Assembly: GCF_001625195.1 (NCBI RefSeq)
Contig: NC_054391.1
Location: forward strand, 7,823,157 to 7,887,156
Direction: 5' to 3'
Source: Drechmeria coniospora
Taxonomy: Eukaryota > Ascomycota > Sordariomycetes > Hypocreales > Ophiocordycipitaceae
Length of the DNA: 64,000 nt
Both the position numbers and the translations under genes were made by a program. Under the pieces are notes generated by a model. That model worked only from the letters and a program-made list of their open reading frames with translations. It was not told where the DNA came from and did not search any database. Within the stretch, counting starts at the first letter, position 1. The number at the start of each line of letters is the position of its first letter. Shown here one piece after another: positions 25,641 to 37,800 of this stretch.

Positions 25641-26884
25641 ATTGACCCCCTCTGTTTCCCTAGGTGTTTGGGGACTAGAGGTAGTTTGTAAGATATAATC
25701 TTCTATCTCAATTTCCCCCTCTGACTTTAGTCCTTGGGGATTAGGACTTAGTAGTTGTTGAAGTCCTTGGGAGATAGGGCTAATACCTTCTAGGATTTTT
25801 AGGAAGGTAGTTTTTGTAACTGCCCTTCTGGAAGGTATATATATAAGGTATGTTTTTGAACCTAGCGTTGCTAGTAGCTTTACTGGTTCTGTGCGTTATG
25901 CTAATTTAATACTTTGAATCCGTTTCTGATAAGGGATTAGGACTTTGCAGTAGGCACCAATAGCCTTATAGGCTGTAAGGTTTAGTAGTGCTTTTAGCCC
26001 TTATAGTTCCTACTTAAGTAATTAATAGGGGCTTAGGTCCCTATTAGTAATTACAGTATAGTTAACTAGGTTAACTATAGCAGGAAGTATAGCAGACCAG
26101 AGGAAAAGTAGGAGGCTAGCCCAAATTATAGTTACTCGTAGCCGGTCTAGGATAACTTGTATAGACCGTTCGGTAAGTCCGTTTTGTTCGGGGGTATACG
26201 GGTAAGACGTATTAACTAGTATTCCTTTAGTACCCAACCAGTCCTATAACAGTATATTGATTTTAGGTCCTCTATTATAGAATAGCCTTTTTGGGTAACG
26301 ACTATAGTGTGTTTTTAGGCTTTGAAAGAAGTTCTTTATAGCCTAGAGAATTGTTAGTCCTTCCTTATTAGGTAGGATATATACCCAACGGAATTGGGAT
26401 TTTCGATTAATTAGAATTAATCCAATAGATTTTCGATTATAGGATATAGGTTTAATCCCAAATGTATCCCCTTCAATTGAGTTAAGTGCATAGTCTAGGT
26501 CCTTAATTGGTTCCCTTAACTGGCGTCTTGTAGATTTTGCCCGTATATAAGCAATACATTAGAAGTCGGCAACCTTAATAGATATAAAGTTAGGTAGCCT
26601 ACTAGTAATTTTATTAGTCTTTTTCAAAAGTAGCAAACTAATATATCCTAGTCGTATATACCAAATGCCTGCTTGTTGCAATAGTCTTTGGTAAGACTAG
26701 TTGCTAGATTCCGTACTGGTAGTCGGAATAGCCTGTTCCTCAGTACTAGTAGTTGGGGCTACTAGTAGGTCTGTTGCCTCTATAGGGACTGGGTCCTCTA
26801 TAGGGTCTTTATATAAGGTAGCCTTAGTAAGGTCCCTTATACTAGCCGAACTGGTAGTTGGGCTAGAACCTGGTCTTGGTCTAG

Positions 26885-26995
26885 GTCCCGGTCTTAGTAC
26901 AGGACTAGGTACCGACTTAGGCACCAATCTAGGTGCCGACCTAGGCATTAATCTAGGTGCCGACCTAGGTACCGATTTAGGTACCGTATAGTCTT
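26885..26995 (-). repeat. 12-bp coding minisatellite of the minus copia element
   Basis: Tandem 12-bp units encode PRSA/PRLV/PKSV-type tetrapeptides on the minus strand and lead into a P-rich segment (PGPRPRPG). It lies just after the protease/integrase N-terminal region, in a linker. Confidence 0.82.
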
Positions 26996-28639
26996 CTGCC
27001 TCGTTGGCCCAGGAAGGTTGTTGCGTAGGAATTTCTACTACAATTCTATAGCTGCTATAGTAGTAGAAGTAGGCTAAATCCGACTTATTTAAGGTAGGTG
27101 TATCTAGACCTTCTTGTTATAGGAAGAAGCCGTACCTTTAGAAGTTTAGTAGGCCGTATACTTTTCGGTTCGAGTTATATAGGGATTCCTTAATAAGTAT
27201 TCCCCCTAATCCGTAGTAATATATCCTACTAATAATATTAACTTCTAGCTTCGGAATATATAGTACCTCCTTTAGTATAGGTATACTATAGGTTGGTAGG
27301 TTAGTATTAATTAATACTGTAAATTCTGTATTTCTAATTCCACTAGGGTAGATAGGACTACCTCCAGTTGTAATTGGTTTTAACTAGGATTTTGCAATTG
27401 GTCGGAAATTTAAAAACTTAAACCGATTGTTTACTAAATAGTAGGTCGAGCCAGTATTATAAATTAGGCCCTAATTGTATATATTAGTATTAGTAACACT
27501 ATATAGTATACCGATATTATCCAAGTTGGGTAATATCTCCAATTCTTATGTAGAATTAGTATCTAATTCTTAGTAGGAATTAGGTAAGTCTATATAGCTA
27601 ACAGTTAGGCTATAGTTACTAACTAGGAAACTAGTAGTATCCTCTAGTTGCTTGGTCGATTGGTTAGATTTATTTAGTTTCTTGGATTAAATTAATTTAT
27701 TAGGTTAACTCGATTGGTTAGATTTATTGAACTTATTTCCCTTCTTCTTTTTCTTAGGTCCTTAAGATATCTAGTAACTGAATGTATTCGTTCTAGTAGT
27801 ACTGGAGTTTCGATTTTCTTTTAGTAGGTTAGCCATAAGGTATTGTAGGTTAAAGATATCCAATTTAAGTCCTAGGGCTCTAGAAGATATAAGGTTGTTT
27901 TCCTAAATAGCTACCTATTATAGAAATATAGGTTTAACTGTTGCAAGATAATAACTGGTTTGGTCTAATGGATTAATTGTTGCACCGGCTAGCAGTAGCC
28001 TAGTAAGTCGATTGTTAAATTTAGTATTAAATACGTTAAGTGTTCCTTTATACCCCTTAAATGTAAGGTTATAGTAGGCCTTGTATAGGTTAGAATGTTT
28101 ATTTTTATGTCCTTTATAGTAATACTTCTTTAGTAGTAGATAAATTTAGGTTGGATTTTTAATATATATAGTTAATGCTAAGATTTCTTTCGAATAACTA
28201 TCCCGTAGTAGTATAAGTAAATTGGCCTAATTCCTACCTGAAAAGCTTAATGTAATTAAGGGCTTGTCTAGAAAGCCTTTTAGATTAAGAGCTTAAAGTT
28301 ATATTGCTAGGGATTGCTCCTATAGCTTATAGTTTTTAGTACCTTTAAGTTTTGCATATTTAGGGAAGTTAAATGCCTTTTTATTTAACGCATAATTAGT
28401 ATAGGAATCCTCTACCCTATTGTTACTAGTAGTACTAGTACTAAGGGTAGACTTTATTAAATCTAGTCGTTCTTGTATCCTTAGGACTATAGTATTAAGT
28501 TACCGTAGCAGTTTGTCAATTTATGTTTATTGTTTCTGAAGATATGTTTTAATTTCCAACAAGTTAGTATTCTGACCTTAGTTGTTGGGATCTATTTTCT
28601 AGTTAGTAACTAGATTCTAGTCTTACCTTACTTACCTAG

Positions 28640-28960
28640 CTAGTAATACTAGCAGTTAGGTCTCCTACTAGTAGTACTAGTAGGAAGAGGAGCCGTAGCT
28701 TGGAGATAACTAAGTATTACCAGTAGTACTAGTAGAAATAAGAACTGTAGCTTAGAGATAGCTAAGCGTTACCAGTAGTACTGGTAGGTATAAGAACCGT
28801 AGCTTGGAGATAACCAAGCGTTACTAGTAGTACTAGTAGGTATAAGAACCGTAGCTTGGAGATAACCAAGCGTTACTAGTAGTACTAGTAGGTAACTTAG
28901 TAAGTTATAGAGTTCGACTAAGAATTACTAGTAGTACAGTAGTACTAGTAGGCGACTTAG
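28640..28960 (-). repeat. 52-bp leader minisatellite with hairpin-forming units
   Basis: Four to five tandem units of 52 bp, the two best ones from about 28818 on. Each unit has two self-complementary parts: GCTTGG/CCAAGC with a 6-base loop, and a palindromic CTACTAGTAC-type part. It lies between the primer binding site and the gag-like region, in the element's leader. Confidence 0.85.
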
Positions 28961-28998
28961 TAAGTCGTATAGATTAATTCTAGGGGATTAATTATAGT

Positions 28999-29016
28999 CC
29001 TTCCGGGCTTATAACC
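28999..29016 (-). other. Copia primer binding site of the minus element, half-tRNA type
   Basis: The same GGTTATAAGCCCGGAAGG as in the plus copy, directly after the 5' LTR on the minus strand. Identity between copies that have otherwise diverged by RIP supports the boundary and the motif. Confidence 0.6.
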
Positions 29017-29753
29017 TCTTTGCAATTAATGCGCAAGAGGAGGGGATAGTGGAAGTATATCGCACGGACTAGTAAATCAATTATACTATTAGTAACAGCA
29101 ATAAGGGAAGTACTAGTTAGTAACTGGGCAAGAGTATACAATTAGTAGTACTAAATTATACAAACGAATATAATTATTTCTTCTAGCTATAGTACAGGAA
29201 AAGAGCGGCTATTTATATCTATAGAACAATCCCCAATAACGGCTTTATCGGAGATTCCATCGTAGATTAAAGGCGCTATCGTACTATAGCTTAAATAGCT
29301 GAAACTATTATACAGTTGGATAACTGTTTTAGTTACTCGTTAGTTAACTGCTTCCGTTATAAGGTTGGATGGATTGTTTTAGTTATTAGCTTAGCTAATT
29401 CCATTACATAATGAATAGGTAGTCCGGCCCAAGTTAGTATTGTAGGCTGGTAAGCGCTAGTAGCGATTGGGAGAGCAGCAATTATCGTTCCGATTAATTA
29501 GCTCCAGTAGTCAACTAGCTACTACATATATAGGTCACATTGCAGTAGTAAGTTGGTCGGTAGTAGTACTGCCGTATGTCGCTCCGAGTTATAGTTCGGA
29601 GAAGTAGTATATTGTATACTATTAGTTAACTCAATATGCTTACTAATACTCGCAGTATAGTATAGCATCCGTACTAGTAGTACTAGTACTAATACTAATA
29701 GGATAGTATCCTATTTAGGTAGTCTTACTAGTATAAATACCAGTATTTTAACA
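29017..29753 (-). repeat. 5' LTR of the minus copia element
   Basis: 737 bp; the minus strand starts with intact TGTTAAAATACTGG. It is bordered outside by TSD ctaat and inside by the primer binding site. Confidence 0.92.
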
Positions 29754-30236
29754 CTAATACCCTCCTATACCTACTAATAGTAGGTAAGGCTATATATATT
29801 ACTTTAGATACCTATTAGGGCCTAAGCTATACCTTAGGTAAATATACTAAGCTATATACTTAGTATAGTACTAAAACGGCTACTTACTTAAGTTAGGGTT
29901 AAGGTATTAACGGTAAGGATAAGGGTATAGTTCGGGTTATTATTATTATTATTAGTAGTAGTAAGGGGAGAGATAATACCTATTATAAGGGTAAGGGTAT
30001 AGGTAAGATATATAGGGGTAGGCTTTATTTTAGCTAGAGCTAGAGTATAGGCCTAAACCTAGCCTAAGGCTAAAAATTCAAGTAAAAGTATAGAATAAAT
30101 ACCTAGTACGGACCTAACCTTAGGGTAGGCCTTAACTAAAATATAAATATTATACTAAGTATAAGTATAAAGGTTATATAGGGTACAATATAGCTAAAGG
30201 TATACAGTAAATAAATATAGTACCTAAATGCATTTA

Positions 30237-30262
30237 GTAAATATATATATATATATATATAT
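30237..30262. repeat. AT dinucleotide microsatellite within Gypsy2 copy F
   Basis: About 12 TA/AT units. The same location in other Gypsy2 copies also has TA-rich runs (near 48.89 kb and 56.85 kb, the latter partly ATAC). So the repeat belongs to the element's 3' internal region, and the copies differ there. Confidence 0.8.
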
Positions 30263-31284
30263 AGTAACTAGTACTATAGCCTAGTATATAGTTATTACGG
30301 CTACTAATAATAAAGTAATTAATATAAGGAAGGTATATTTTATATACCTCCTCTAGAGTTATAAACTCCTTATTAAAGGGGTTACCCTCTACTAGGTATT
30401 TACCTAAAGCGCAATAGCAATCCGACTTATTAGTATAGTAGCTATAATAAGGGCCCAAACTATATTTAAAAAAAGGGGGGGGGAGTACTTATAGTAGTAA
30501 ATATAATAGTAATAATAGTAATAGAAAAGTAAATAATCCTTTATAAGGGAGGAATAATAGTAGTAAGAGAGAGATTAATAGTTCCTACTAATACTAATTT
30601 ATTAACTAACTACTTAAGAAATATATAGAATAACTATAATAAGAAAGTAATAACCTACCTTATAGGGGAGGAATAATAGTAATAAAGAAAAAGTATAATA
30701 TAAAGTAGTAAAGAAGTTAGTAATAAAATTATATAATAAGGAGCTAAAAAATAAATAGGTATAATAGTTAAAGGAAGAAGGAATATTAAAATTAAAATAA
30801 AAAAGAAATAAAAAGATTAATATAAAGGGATTAATAAGAGGGAAAAGTAAAGTAAAATAGGGCGCCTTAGGTACTTAGTAAATACCTAAGGAGGGGCTAA
30901 AGTAAAATAGAGTAAGTTACCTTAGGTAACTAGTAAGCCCCTAGGGAGAGAATAAAGCAAGAGGAGGCTATATATACTATACGCTTAGTAAATACCTAAC
31001 TAATTAAATCTTTTTTTAGGGGAGCTATAATAATAGGGAGGCTAGCCTAAGGAAGGGTAGTTCGGCTATAGTAATAAATAGATTTTACTTTAAATAAATA
31101 AAGTAAAACAGTATATTATAGTATTAGGCTTAGCCTAATATATAAGAATAAAGGGAACTAAAGGACCTACTAAGAAGTACGTATATAACTAAAAGCCCTA
31201 GTTACTAAGTAGTTTTCCCTTCTTTAAGTCTTTTAATAAATATTATTAAGAGTCCTAAAGCAGTTACCTAACGACTCTATAACA

Positions 31285-31945
31285 ATTACTAAACTTTAGC
31301 TAAAAGGTTTTAGTAAATAAAGATCTATTAGTTCCAGGCGGACTTAATAAAGTCCTTATTTACTTAAAGCTTACAATTTATATAGAACTTTTAGGCTATA
31401 AAGGTACCCTTATTACTATTATATAGGTCCCTAACTAAAATTAATTTATATTTAATATAGGCCTATAGTATATCTAACTTATTCTTAGTCTATTCCTACT
31501 AAGAGTTAATTATTAAAGTATTTATTAGCTAAGCTAATAAGTACCCTAAATCCTATTATACCTATTATTATTTATTCTTCTATAGGGCTAAAATTTAAAT
31601 AAAATATATATATATATTTTTAAGTATATATTTAGCTAAACTCTATATAGACTTTTACTATAAAGTCCTTTATAACTTACTAAAAGTTAATTTCTTTAGG
31701 CTTTCCCTTATTTATTTTAACTTATAATAGTTAGGCTTTCCTTCCTCCTAACTAATATAAGTAAAGTCTTTTAAATATTAAGGAGTTACTAAATAACTAC
31801 TTTAGGGCTCTTAATAATATTTATTAAAAGACTTAAAGAAGGGAAAAATACTTAGTAACTAGGGCTTTTAGTTATATATATTCCTTTAAGTAGGTCCTTA
31901 GTTCCTTTCGTTCTCCTATATTAGGCTAAGCCTAATACTATAATA
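31285..31945 (-). mobile_element. 5' end of Gypsy2 copy C, displaced and inverted
   Basis: A minus-strand 5' LTR (31776-31945) and the first 490 internal bases. It stops at attac (31285-31289), exactly where copy C begins at 43258 with gtaat. Its outer flank ataag (31946-31950) is the reverse complement of cttat, found after the copy C 3' LTR (49919-49923). Both facts show that this is the missing 5' end of copy C. Confidence 0.88.
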
Positions 31946-32042
31946 ATAAGAACTCTAATACTTTATAGAATTAGAGCTTAGTAGATTTCTTAATAACTAT
32001 TTCCGAGTACTAAATACAAATAGTACTAGTAACTCTATAATA
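31946..32042 (+). mobile_element. Half of a G3 LTR, the other half now near 49.92-50.23 kb
   Basis: This matches the last ~95 bp of the G3 LTR (TTAATAACTATTTCCG ... AACTCTATAATA). The remainder of the same LTR continues after copy C at 49919, in inverted orientation. Confidence 0.75.
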
Positions 32043-32452
32043 AATAGTATCCTAAAGTTATGAAGTTAGCTAAACTATTTCTTCTTAAATATACTCTTTA
32101 GTATTCTTATATAAGTTAATTTAATATTATAATTTTAATAGTAATTTACTAAAATAAAAGTAAGCCTATTTAGACTTTAGTACTTTACTAAAGTAGTTTT
32201 TAATTAAGTTTAGGTAAAGACTAAACTCTATTAGGAATTATCTTTTTTATTATATTACTTTTTATTATTATAGTATAAAGTAGGCTTAAAAAATTTTAAT
32301 AGTCTTTTTTAAACTTCCGCCTTACTATATTAATAGTATAGCTAGAGTTATTAAGCTATTTTTACCTTTTTTATAGAGTTATTAGTTACTTAATCTTTAG
32401 TATTTTTTTATTCTAACTTTTTAAATACTCTTTAAAAAGGTATTAAACTTTT
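32043..32452. other. AT-rich DNA without a recognised element
   Basis: About 410 bp of TA-rich sequence, with RIP-like composition. No LTR end, TSD or open frame worth reporting was recognised. It may be an old unrelated repeat. Confidence 0.35.
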
Positions 32453-32612
32453 TGTAATATATATAGGGAAGTATACTTATATAAACAATAGACTAGTTAA
32501 CTATTTAACTAAATAGCTAAACTATTAAAAGATTTATTAGTATCCTTACTTAGTATAAGTACTATACTTTATATTTACTTATAAGGCCTATATGCCTATA
32601 GTATACCTTATA
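32453..32612 (+). mobile_element. G5-family LTR
   Basis: Starts with an intact TGTAATATATATAGGG and ends ACCTTATA, matching the unit at 3095-3257 over its full length. No TSD is evident. The next ~270 bp (32613-32884) is unassigned AT-rich DNA. Confidence 0.7.
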
Positions 32613-32921
32613 ACTATCCCTTCTCCTATATAATATAGTCCCTTATATTACTAAGTACCTTAATTAGCTAAGGTTAAGGGTCTAACGAATACAAACCCCT
32701 AGGTTCTTAGGTAAATAAGCTATAGTCCGATTAGTATACCTATATATTTCTTATTCTTATAAGCCTAACGTAAAGCCTATTACTATAGAATTCTTTTAGT
32801 ATTATAGTAGTACTTTTGCTTAAACCTATAACCCTTACTTATATATATACGTAACCTAAGAGACCTACTAAGTACGGATATAATTATAATATATATAGGG
32901 AGGTATACTTATATAGACAAT

Positions 32922-33301
32922 TGTTATAAAGTCGCTAGGTAATTACTTTAGGACTCTTAATAATATTTATTAAAAGACTTAAAGAAGGGAGAACTACTTA
33001 GTAATTAGGGCTTTTAGTTTATATACGTTCCTTTAGTAGTATTATAGGGTTACTAGTACTACTAGTATCTAGTAGTTAGAAATAGTTATTAAGAAATCTA
33101 TAGAACTCTAACTCGAAGTACTAAGTATTAGAGTACTTATACTCTAGTACTTACTTAGTTATAGGGTATAAGTTATATATAGTAGTACGTAACTCTGTTC
33201 TAAGACATAGCTCTATTAGGTAAAGCCTAATATTATAATAAGTAGCTATATTAGTCCCTCCGTCTTATATCTTATTTTGGGCTAAGCCTAATACTATAAT
33301 A
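32922..33301 (-). mobile_element. Gypsy2 solo LTR, minus, itself interrupted; TSD acaat/ataat
   Basis: Arms 32922-33039 and 33241-33301 make one Gypsy2 LTR on the minus strand. The flanks are acaat (32917-32921) and ataat (33302-33306), a TSD differing by one CpA-to-TpA change. Confidence 0.82.
33040..33240 (-). mobile_element. G3-family solo LTR, minus, TSD agtag
   Basis: 201 bp with a perfect direct repeat agtag at 33035-33039 and 33241-33245. It is the innermost and so the youngest insertion of this nest. Confidence 0.88.
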
Positions 33302-33587
33302 ATAATAGACTAGTTAACCGTTTTACTAAATAGCTAAACTATTAAAAGATCTACTATTATTCGCACTTAGTATAAGTACTATACCTTATACTTACTTATA
33401 AGGCCTATATACTTATAGTATGCCTTATACTTTCTTTAGGTTTTTGCTTTACTTTTCTTAATTAATAGTTAATTCCTATTCTTAAAAGGGTATTAAGCTC
33501 TTTTTCCTTTTCTTTTAGCTATTATAACTCTTATAGTTAGGTTAACTACTCCTATACTATAATTAGTTTTTTTAGAGTTAAAAGTTC

Positions 33588-33786
33588 TATAATAAGTAGG
33601 CTAGTTTAAAGATAGTTAAGTAAGTAAGTAAGCTTTCTTTTAAAAATCGAATAGTATTTAAGACTAAAGCTTAATCTCTTTTAAGCTTTTATACTTATAC
33701 TCCTTTTATAGCTAGGGTATACCTTACTCCTAGAACTATTTTACTTTCCTATTTATTTAGGCTTTACCTATATGCTTAGCCTTATA
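33588..33786 (+). mobile_element. Solo LTR, family G6, TSD agttc
   Basis: 199 bp, starting TATAATAAGTAGG and ending TTAGCCTTATA, with the perfect direct repeat agttc at 33583-33587 and 33787-33791. Other copies are at 49946-50144 (minus) and 55425-55644. Confidence 0.87.
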
Positions 33787-33863
33787 AGTTCCCTTTAGGT
33801 ACCCTTTAGTATTATTCTAAAAGAGCTAGGCGTACTTAGTATTAGGTATACTTTTAGTATTAT

Positions 33864-34674
33864 TGTTAAAATTACTAGTATTAATACTAGTAAGACTATC
33901 TAAATAGGATACTATCCTATATATTGCTATTTGCAATACCTAGTAGTAGTACTACTGCTTGCTAATATACTACTACTATACTATACGTATAAGTAGTATA
34001 TTAAGTTAACGAATTGTACTTACTATATAAATTCTCCTCGCTTAGACTTAGTATTACTAATAGTAGTACTAATACCTAGCTAATTTATTACTATTATGCG
34101 TCTTATGCAAGTAGTACTTAGTTAACTAAGTAAGATTATTAATCGGGCCGTTTATTAATATACTCCTAACTACTATTAGTAGTTACTTACTAACAGTACT
34201 ACTATTATGCAATAGGACCTACCTAACTGCAACTAGTAGTTACTTACTAGTAGTACTACTATTAGCCCGCTTAACTATTGCAGTACCCCTACTATACTGT
34301 TACGACCGAATACTAATACTAACTAAGTCTGCTAGTTGTATATACTAACTATACAACTCTTTCCTATACTCTTAGATAGTTAGAATAAAATAAGTACGCA
34401 AAATATATATACTATAAATATATATATATATATGCTTACGTAAGTAAGTATAAGAAATATAATAGTCTTTCCTTTTAAATCGTCCCTTAGTACTACTATT
34501 TAACTTATTTAAATCTGTATTTCTTGCCTAGTTACTAACTGGTATACTTCTTACTATTACTAATAGCCTTAATTGATATCTATTTTGGATAGTTTGTATA
34601 ACTAAACTTCTATTGCGTACCCTTCCTATTTTACCCCTTTATTCTAAGAGGTATTTCCCCCTTTATTTTCAAAA
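33864..34674 (+). mobile_element. Solo LTR of a second copia family (LTR-B), TSD attat
   Basis: About 811 bp with TSD attat at 33859-33863 and 34675-34679. It starts TGTTAAAATTACTAG. Its first ~60 bp (through AGGATACTATCCTA) resemble the LTR of the two complete copia elements; the rest differs, so it is a related but separate family. It has CTAGTAGTACTACT-type palindromes throughout. Confidence 0.82.
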
Positions 34675-34688
34675 ATTATATTTATCTT

Positions 34689-34859
34689 TATTATAGTATC
34701 GGGCTTAGCCTAGTATAAGAGAATAAAGGGAACTAAGGGACCTACTAAAGAGAATATATATAACTAAAAGCCCTAGTTATTAAGTAGTTTTTACTCCTTT
34801 AAGTCTTTTAATAAATATTATTAAGAGCCCTAGAGTAATTGCCTAATAACTCCGTAATA
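34689..34859 (+). mobile_element. Gypsy2 solo LTR, TSD atctt
   Basis: 171 bp, with the perfect direct repeat atctt at 34684-34688 and 34860-34864. The next ~145 bp, up to the Gypsy1 LTR remnant, is unassigned AT-rich DNA. Confidence 0.9.
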
Positions 34860-37800
34860 ATCTTACCTTTTAGTAAGAGGTATAGTATATTTCTTATACT
34901 ATATATAGTAAGTATTATTTTACTTAAGTAACTAAAAAGTAAGCTTTAGAATTGTATTTATACTTAATAAGTCTTTTAAGTTATATATATATATATAAGT
35001 AAGAGTTAGCCCCTTCCTCCCTATACTTGCTGTTTTCCTTCTCTTTTCTTCCTCCTTAGTTCGAAAATTCTATAGTCTTTATATATACTGCCTTCCTACT
35101 AGTTAGTATCGTAACATTATTTTCGAACTATATTGGCCCGCCCCTAAGATAATTATTCGGCTAAACCCTAAGTCTAATAGAATATTAGGCCCTACTAATT
35201 GTACTACTTACTCGGCTGTTACCTAAAGCCTTAACTTAATACTACCCTTAGAACAACCGAGCAGTTCTACCTTAGGCTCCGACCTAGCTCTACTTGAAAT
35301 TATTACCTTACTCTAAGTACGCTTGTAATAGCTTAAAGGAATGAGTAAAGCTTCCCCTACCTCTACCCCCGAACTAATACCTCTTACTACTATAGCCCCT
35401 ACTGCCCGCCCCGTACTATACCTAACCTTATTTAATAGCAACCTAGTCCTTTTCTCTTCCTAGTTACTAGAAATTAAGGCCAAAATTAAATATAAAGGCG
35501 CCTCTATTAGTAACGACGAAGCCTAATTCTACTATATTTTCGGCCGACTAGGACCGAAACCTAAAAAGATCCTGGCCGCTTGGTTGGAGTATAAGTAGAA
35601 AACGGGTAAATTTAACTACCAAAAGATTATTTAGCAATTAGATACAATCTACAGCGATCCAAACCGAGCCGAGAAAGCCCTTAAGAAACTATTATAGCTC
35701 CGCTAAACTATTATATTTATAAAGTTCCTTCTTATTTTCGAAAGTACGTTACTTAAAGCTAGTGGCCCTAACTGGCCCAAAGCCGTTAAGATTAATTACC
35801 TCGAAACCGCCCTTTCCGACGACCTCCGCTAGGTACTACTCCCTAATTTTAACCTCTTACGCAATAACTTTTATTTCTTTACCCGCTAAGTTAGTACTAT
35901 TACTAACCGTCTTAAGTCCCCAATATATTGCTCGTCCTACCGCCCTACTAGCTACTATACCGGAGGGGTAAAGACGGCTACTACTACCTAGTAAGCCGAC
36001 CTTACCGAGCCCGCCTATATTTAATAAGCCAACCTTACCGAGAGAAACGAATACCTCTATGGGTAACGAGCTAATCTTACCGAAGGTAACGAACTCCTCT
36101 ATAGTAAACAAGCCCAGTACGTTTTAGCTATAGAACTCGGCTACTAAAGGCAGAAGGGGGTTTACTTCTATTGCGTAAGGAAGGGCTACTATACGTAAAT
36201 CTACCTACTCTTACTACCTATCCTACTGTAAAGATAGAATGCAACCCCCGAGATCTAGGCGCTATAGGATATCCCTACGGGTAGCGTTAAAGGATATAGT
36301 AAGGAGGATACTATCTCGGATTAGGGAAATAAGTAGGCTCTAAGGAAAGTCGTTCTCTAAGCCTACTAAACGAAATAAGCCTAATCTCCCCCCCTTTTCT
36401 AATTCCTATAATAGTTAATTCGATTTATTATACTAAAAAGACCCTTATAGATATAGGCTTAACCGTTTACGTATCTATTAGTAGTACCTTTACAGAGAAA
36501 GCCTAACTAATACGTATCCCTATTTCCCCCTAAGACCTATAAGGCTTTTAGAACTATCCTATTACCTAAATATCCAAAATAGCCTATACTAAGATCGATA
36601 TAGAGGGCTACTCCTAAGATATCTTCCTTTATATTATCCTATACTAGTACTATAATCTTATCCTTAGCCTTAAATAGATACAATACTAAGACGTTATTAT
36701 CTCGCCCGCTAAACAACAGCTTTATATTAAGTCTTCTAATACCTGGGTTTAAAACCTTACCTATTGCTACTACTAAAAACCCCTATACCCTGTATAGTAA
36801 ATTTAATAAATCTATAGTAACTCTTTCTCGGCCTATACTTAATGCTAGAGAAAAGACCCTTTAATCTAAATCTTTACTACCTCCCTAGCTAATATTAAAA
36901 AGGCCCTTTAGCCTAAAATTACTAGTAACCCCTATATTACGCTCCTAGTATACTATTATAACTTTCTTCCCCTCTTTAGCCGTTAGTAAGCCGATTAACT
37001 TCTACCCCCTAGAGGCTACCTAAACTATAGTATCCCCTTAGAGAAAGATAAGGCCGGCTTTAAGAAATAACCGCCTTAGGGCCCCCTTTACGCTATATTA
37101 TAAGAAGAACTACTTATCCTCCGAAAGATACTATATAAACTACTAGATAAAGAATTTATTTATATTAGTAGTTCCCTAGCTACTACCCTAGTTCTTTTTA
37201 CTAAGAAACCTAAAGGCGGCCTCTGCTTTTATATTAACTATAGAGGACTTAATGCTATTATAATTAAGGATTACTTCCCCCTCCCTCTTATTTAAGAGAC
37301 CCTTTGCTAGGTCTCTTAAGCCCAATAGCTTACAAAACTTAATATTATTTTAGCGTTTTACTGCCTATAGGTTAAAGAAGGCAATAAGTAGAAGACCGCC
37401 TTTTATACCCGATTCGGCCTCTTTAAGTAGCTCGTTACCCTATTTAGCCTAACCTCTACCCCCGCTACCTTTTAGTAGTATATTAACTATATACTCCGTA
37501 AATACCTTAATATCTTCTGCTCTACGTATATAGATAATATACTTATTTACTCCTTAGGGTCCCTCTAGGACTACTATTGTAAGGTCCGGTAGATCCTTAG
37601 TAAACTTTAAGAAGCCGGCCTCTAAGTTAATATCAATAAATACGCTTTTAAAGCTATAGAAGTTAAATACCTCGGTATAATCCTTATAGCTAGCCAAGGC
37701 ATTAAGATAGATTCCAATAAGGTTAAGGCAATCCGTAACTAGGCGCCGCCTACTATAGTTAAGGGGGTTTATAGCTTCTTAGGCTTTATAAACTTTTACC

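Larger units (their letters stand above)
22874..29753 (-). mobile_element. Complete, less mutated Ty1/copia retrotransposon, minus, TSD ctaat
   Basis: A 6880-bp element flanked by ctaat at 22869-22873 and 29754-29758. The empty site is visible in sister Gypsy2 copies (TTAGTACTAATACCCTCC near 56.37 kb). LTRs: 29017-29753 (5') and 22874-23610 (3'), both 737 bp. On the minus strand: leader minisatellite about 28.96-28.64 kb; gag-like about 28.6-27.7 kb; integrase with a readable stretch TPEQNGLTERS within 26022-26237; reverse transcriptase with YIDN (from YVDD) near 24.60 kb; RNase H with a TKHTLLKFRYIQQE segment near 23.8 kb. It keeps far more CpA/TpG than the plus copy, and has open segments up to about 80 codons, but no intact polyprotein. 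Confidence 0.93.
20474..31284 (+). mobile_element. Gypsy2 copy F (3' half), interrupted by the minus copia element
   Basis: Internal Gypsy2 sequence from the RNase H/integrase region (equivalent to about 53.73 kb of the complete copy) to the 3' LTR at 31114-31284, minus the copia insertion at 22874-29753. The combined length (about 3.93 kb) agrees with the matching part of the complete copy once its own solo-LTR insertion is subtracted. The 3' LTR is followed by attac. The reverse complement of that 5-mer, gtaat, follows the 5' LTR of the fragment at 41890-43257, suggesting these are two halves of one element separated by an inversion. Confidence 0.8.
32885..33429 (+). mobile_element. G5-family LTR containing a nested Gypsy2 LTR
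   Basis: Left arm 32885-32921 and right arm about 33302-33429 form one G5 LTR. The interruption is a Gypsy2 LTR, itself interrupted by a G3 LTR: three insertion levels in 545 bp. Confidence 0.8.

Noticed and set aside
25345..25698. Plus-strand open frame with leucine/valine/glycine repeats
   Set aside because: It is the antisense of the 27-bp copia minisatellite. The regular repeat keeps several frames open; the sense strand of the element is minus.
26701..26991. Plus-strand repetitive open frame
   Set aside because: Antisense of the P/S-rich copia linker with its 12-bp repeat, not an independent gene.
28999..29016. Anticodon-arm-like sequence suggesting a tRNA gene
   Set aside because: Only the anticodon stem-loop complement is present, directly at the LTR edge. 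No acceptor stem, D arm or T arm surrounds it, so it is a primer binding site.
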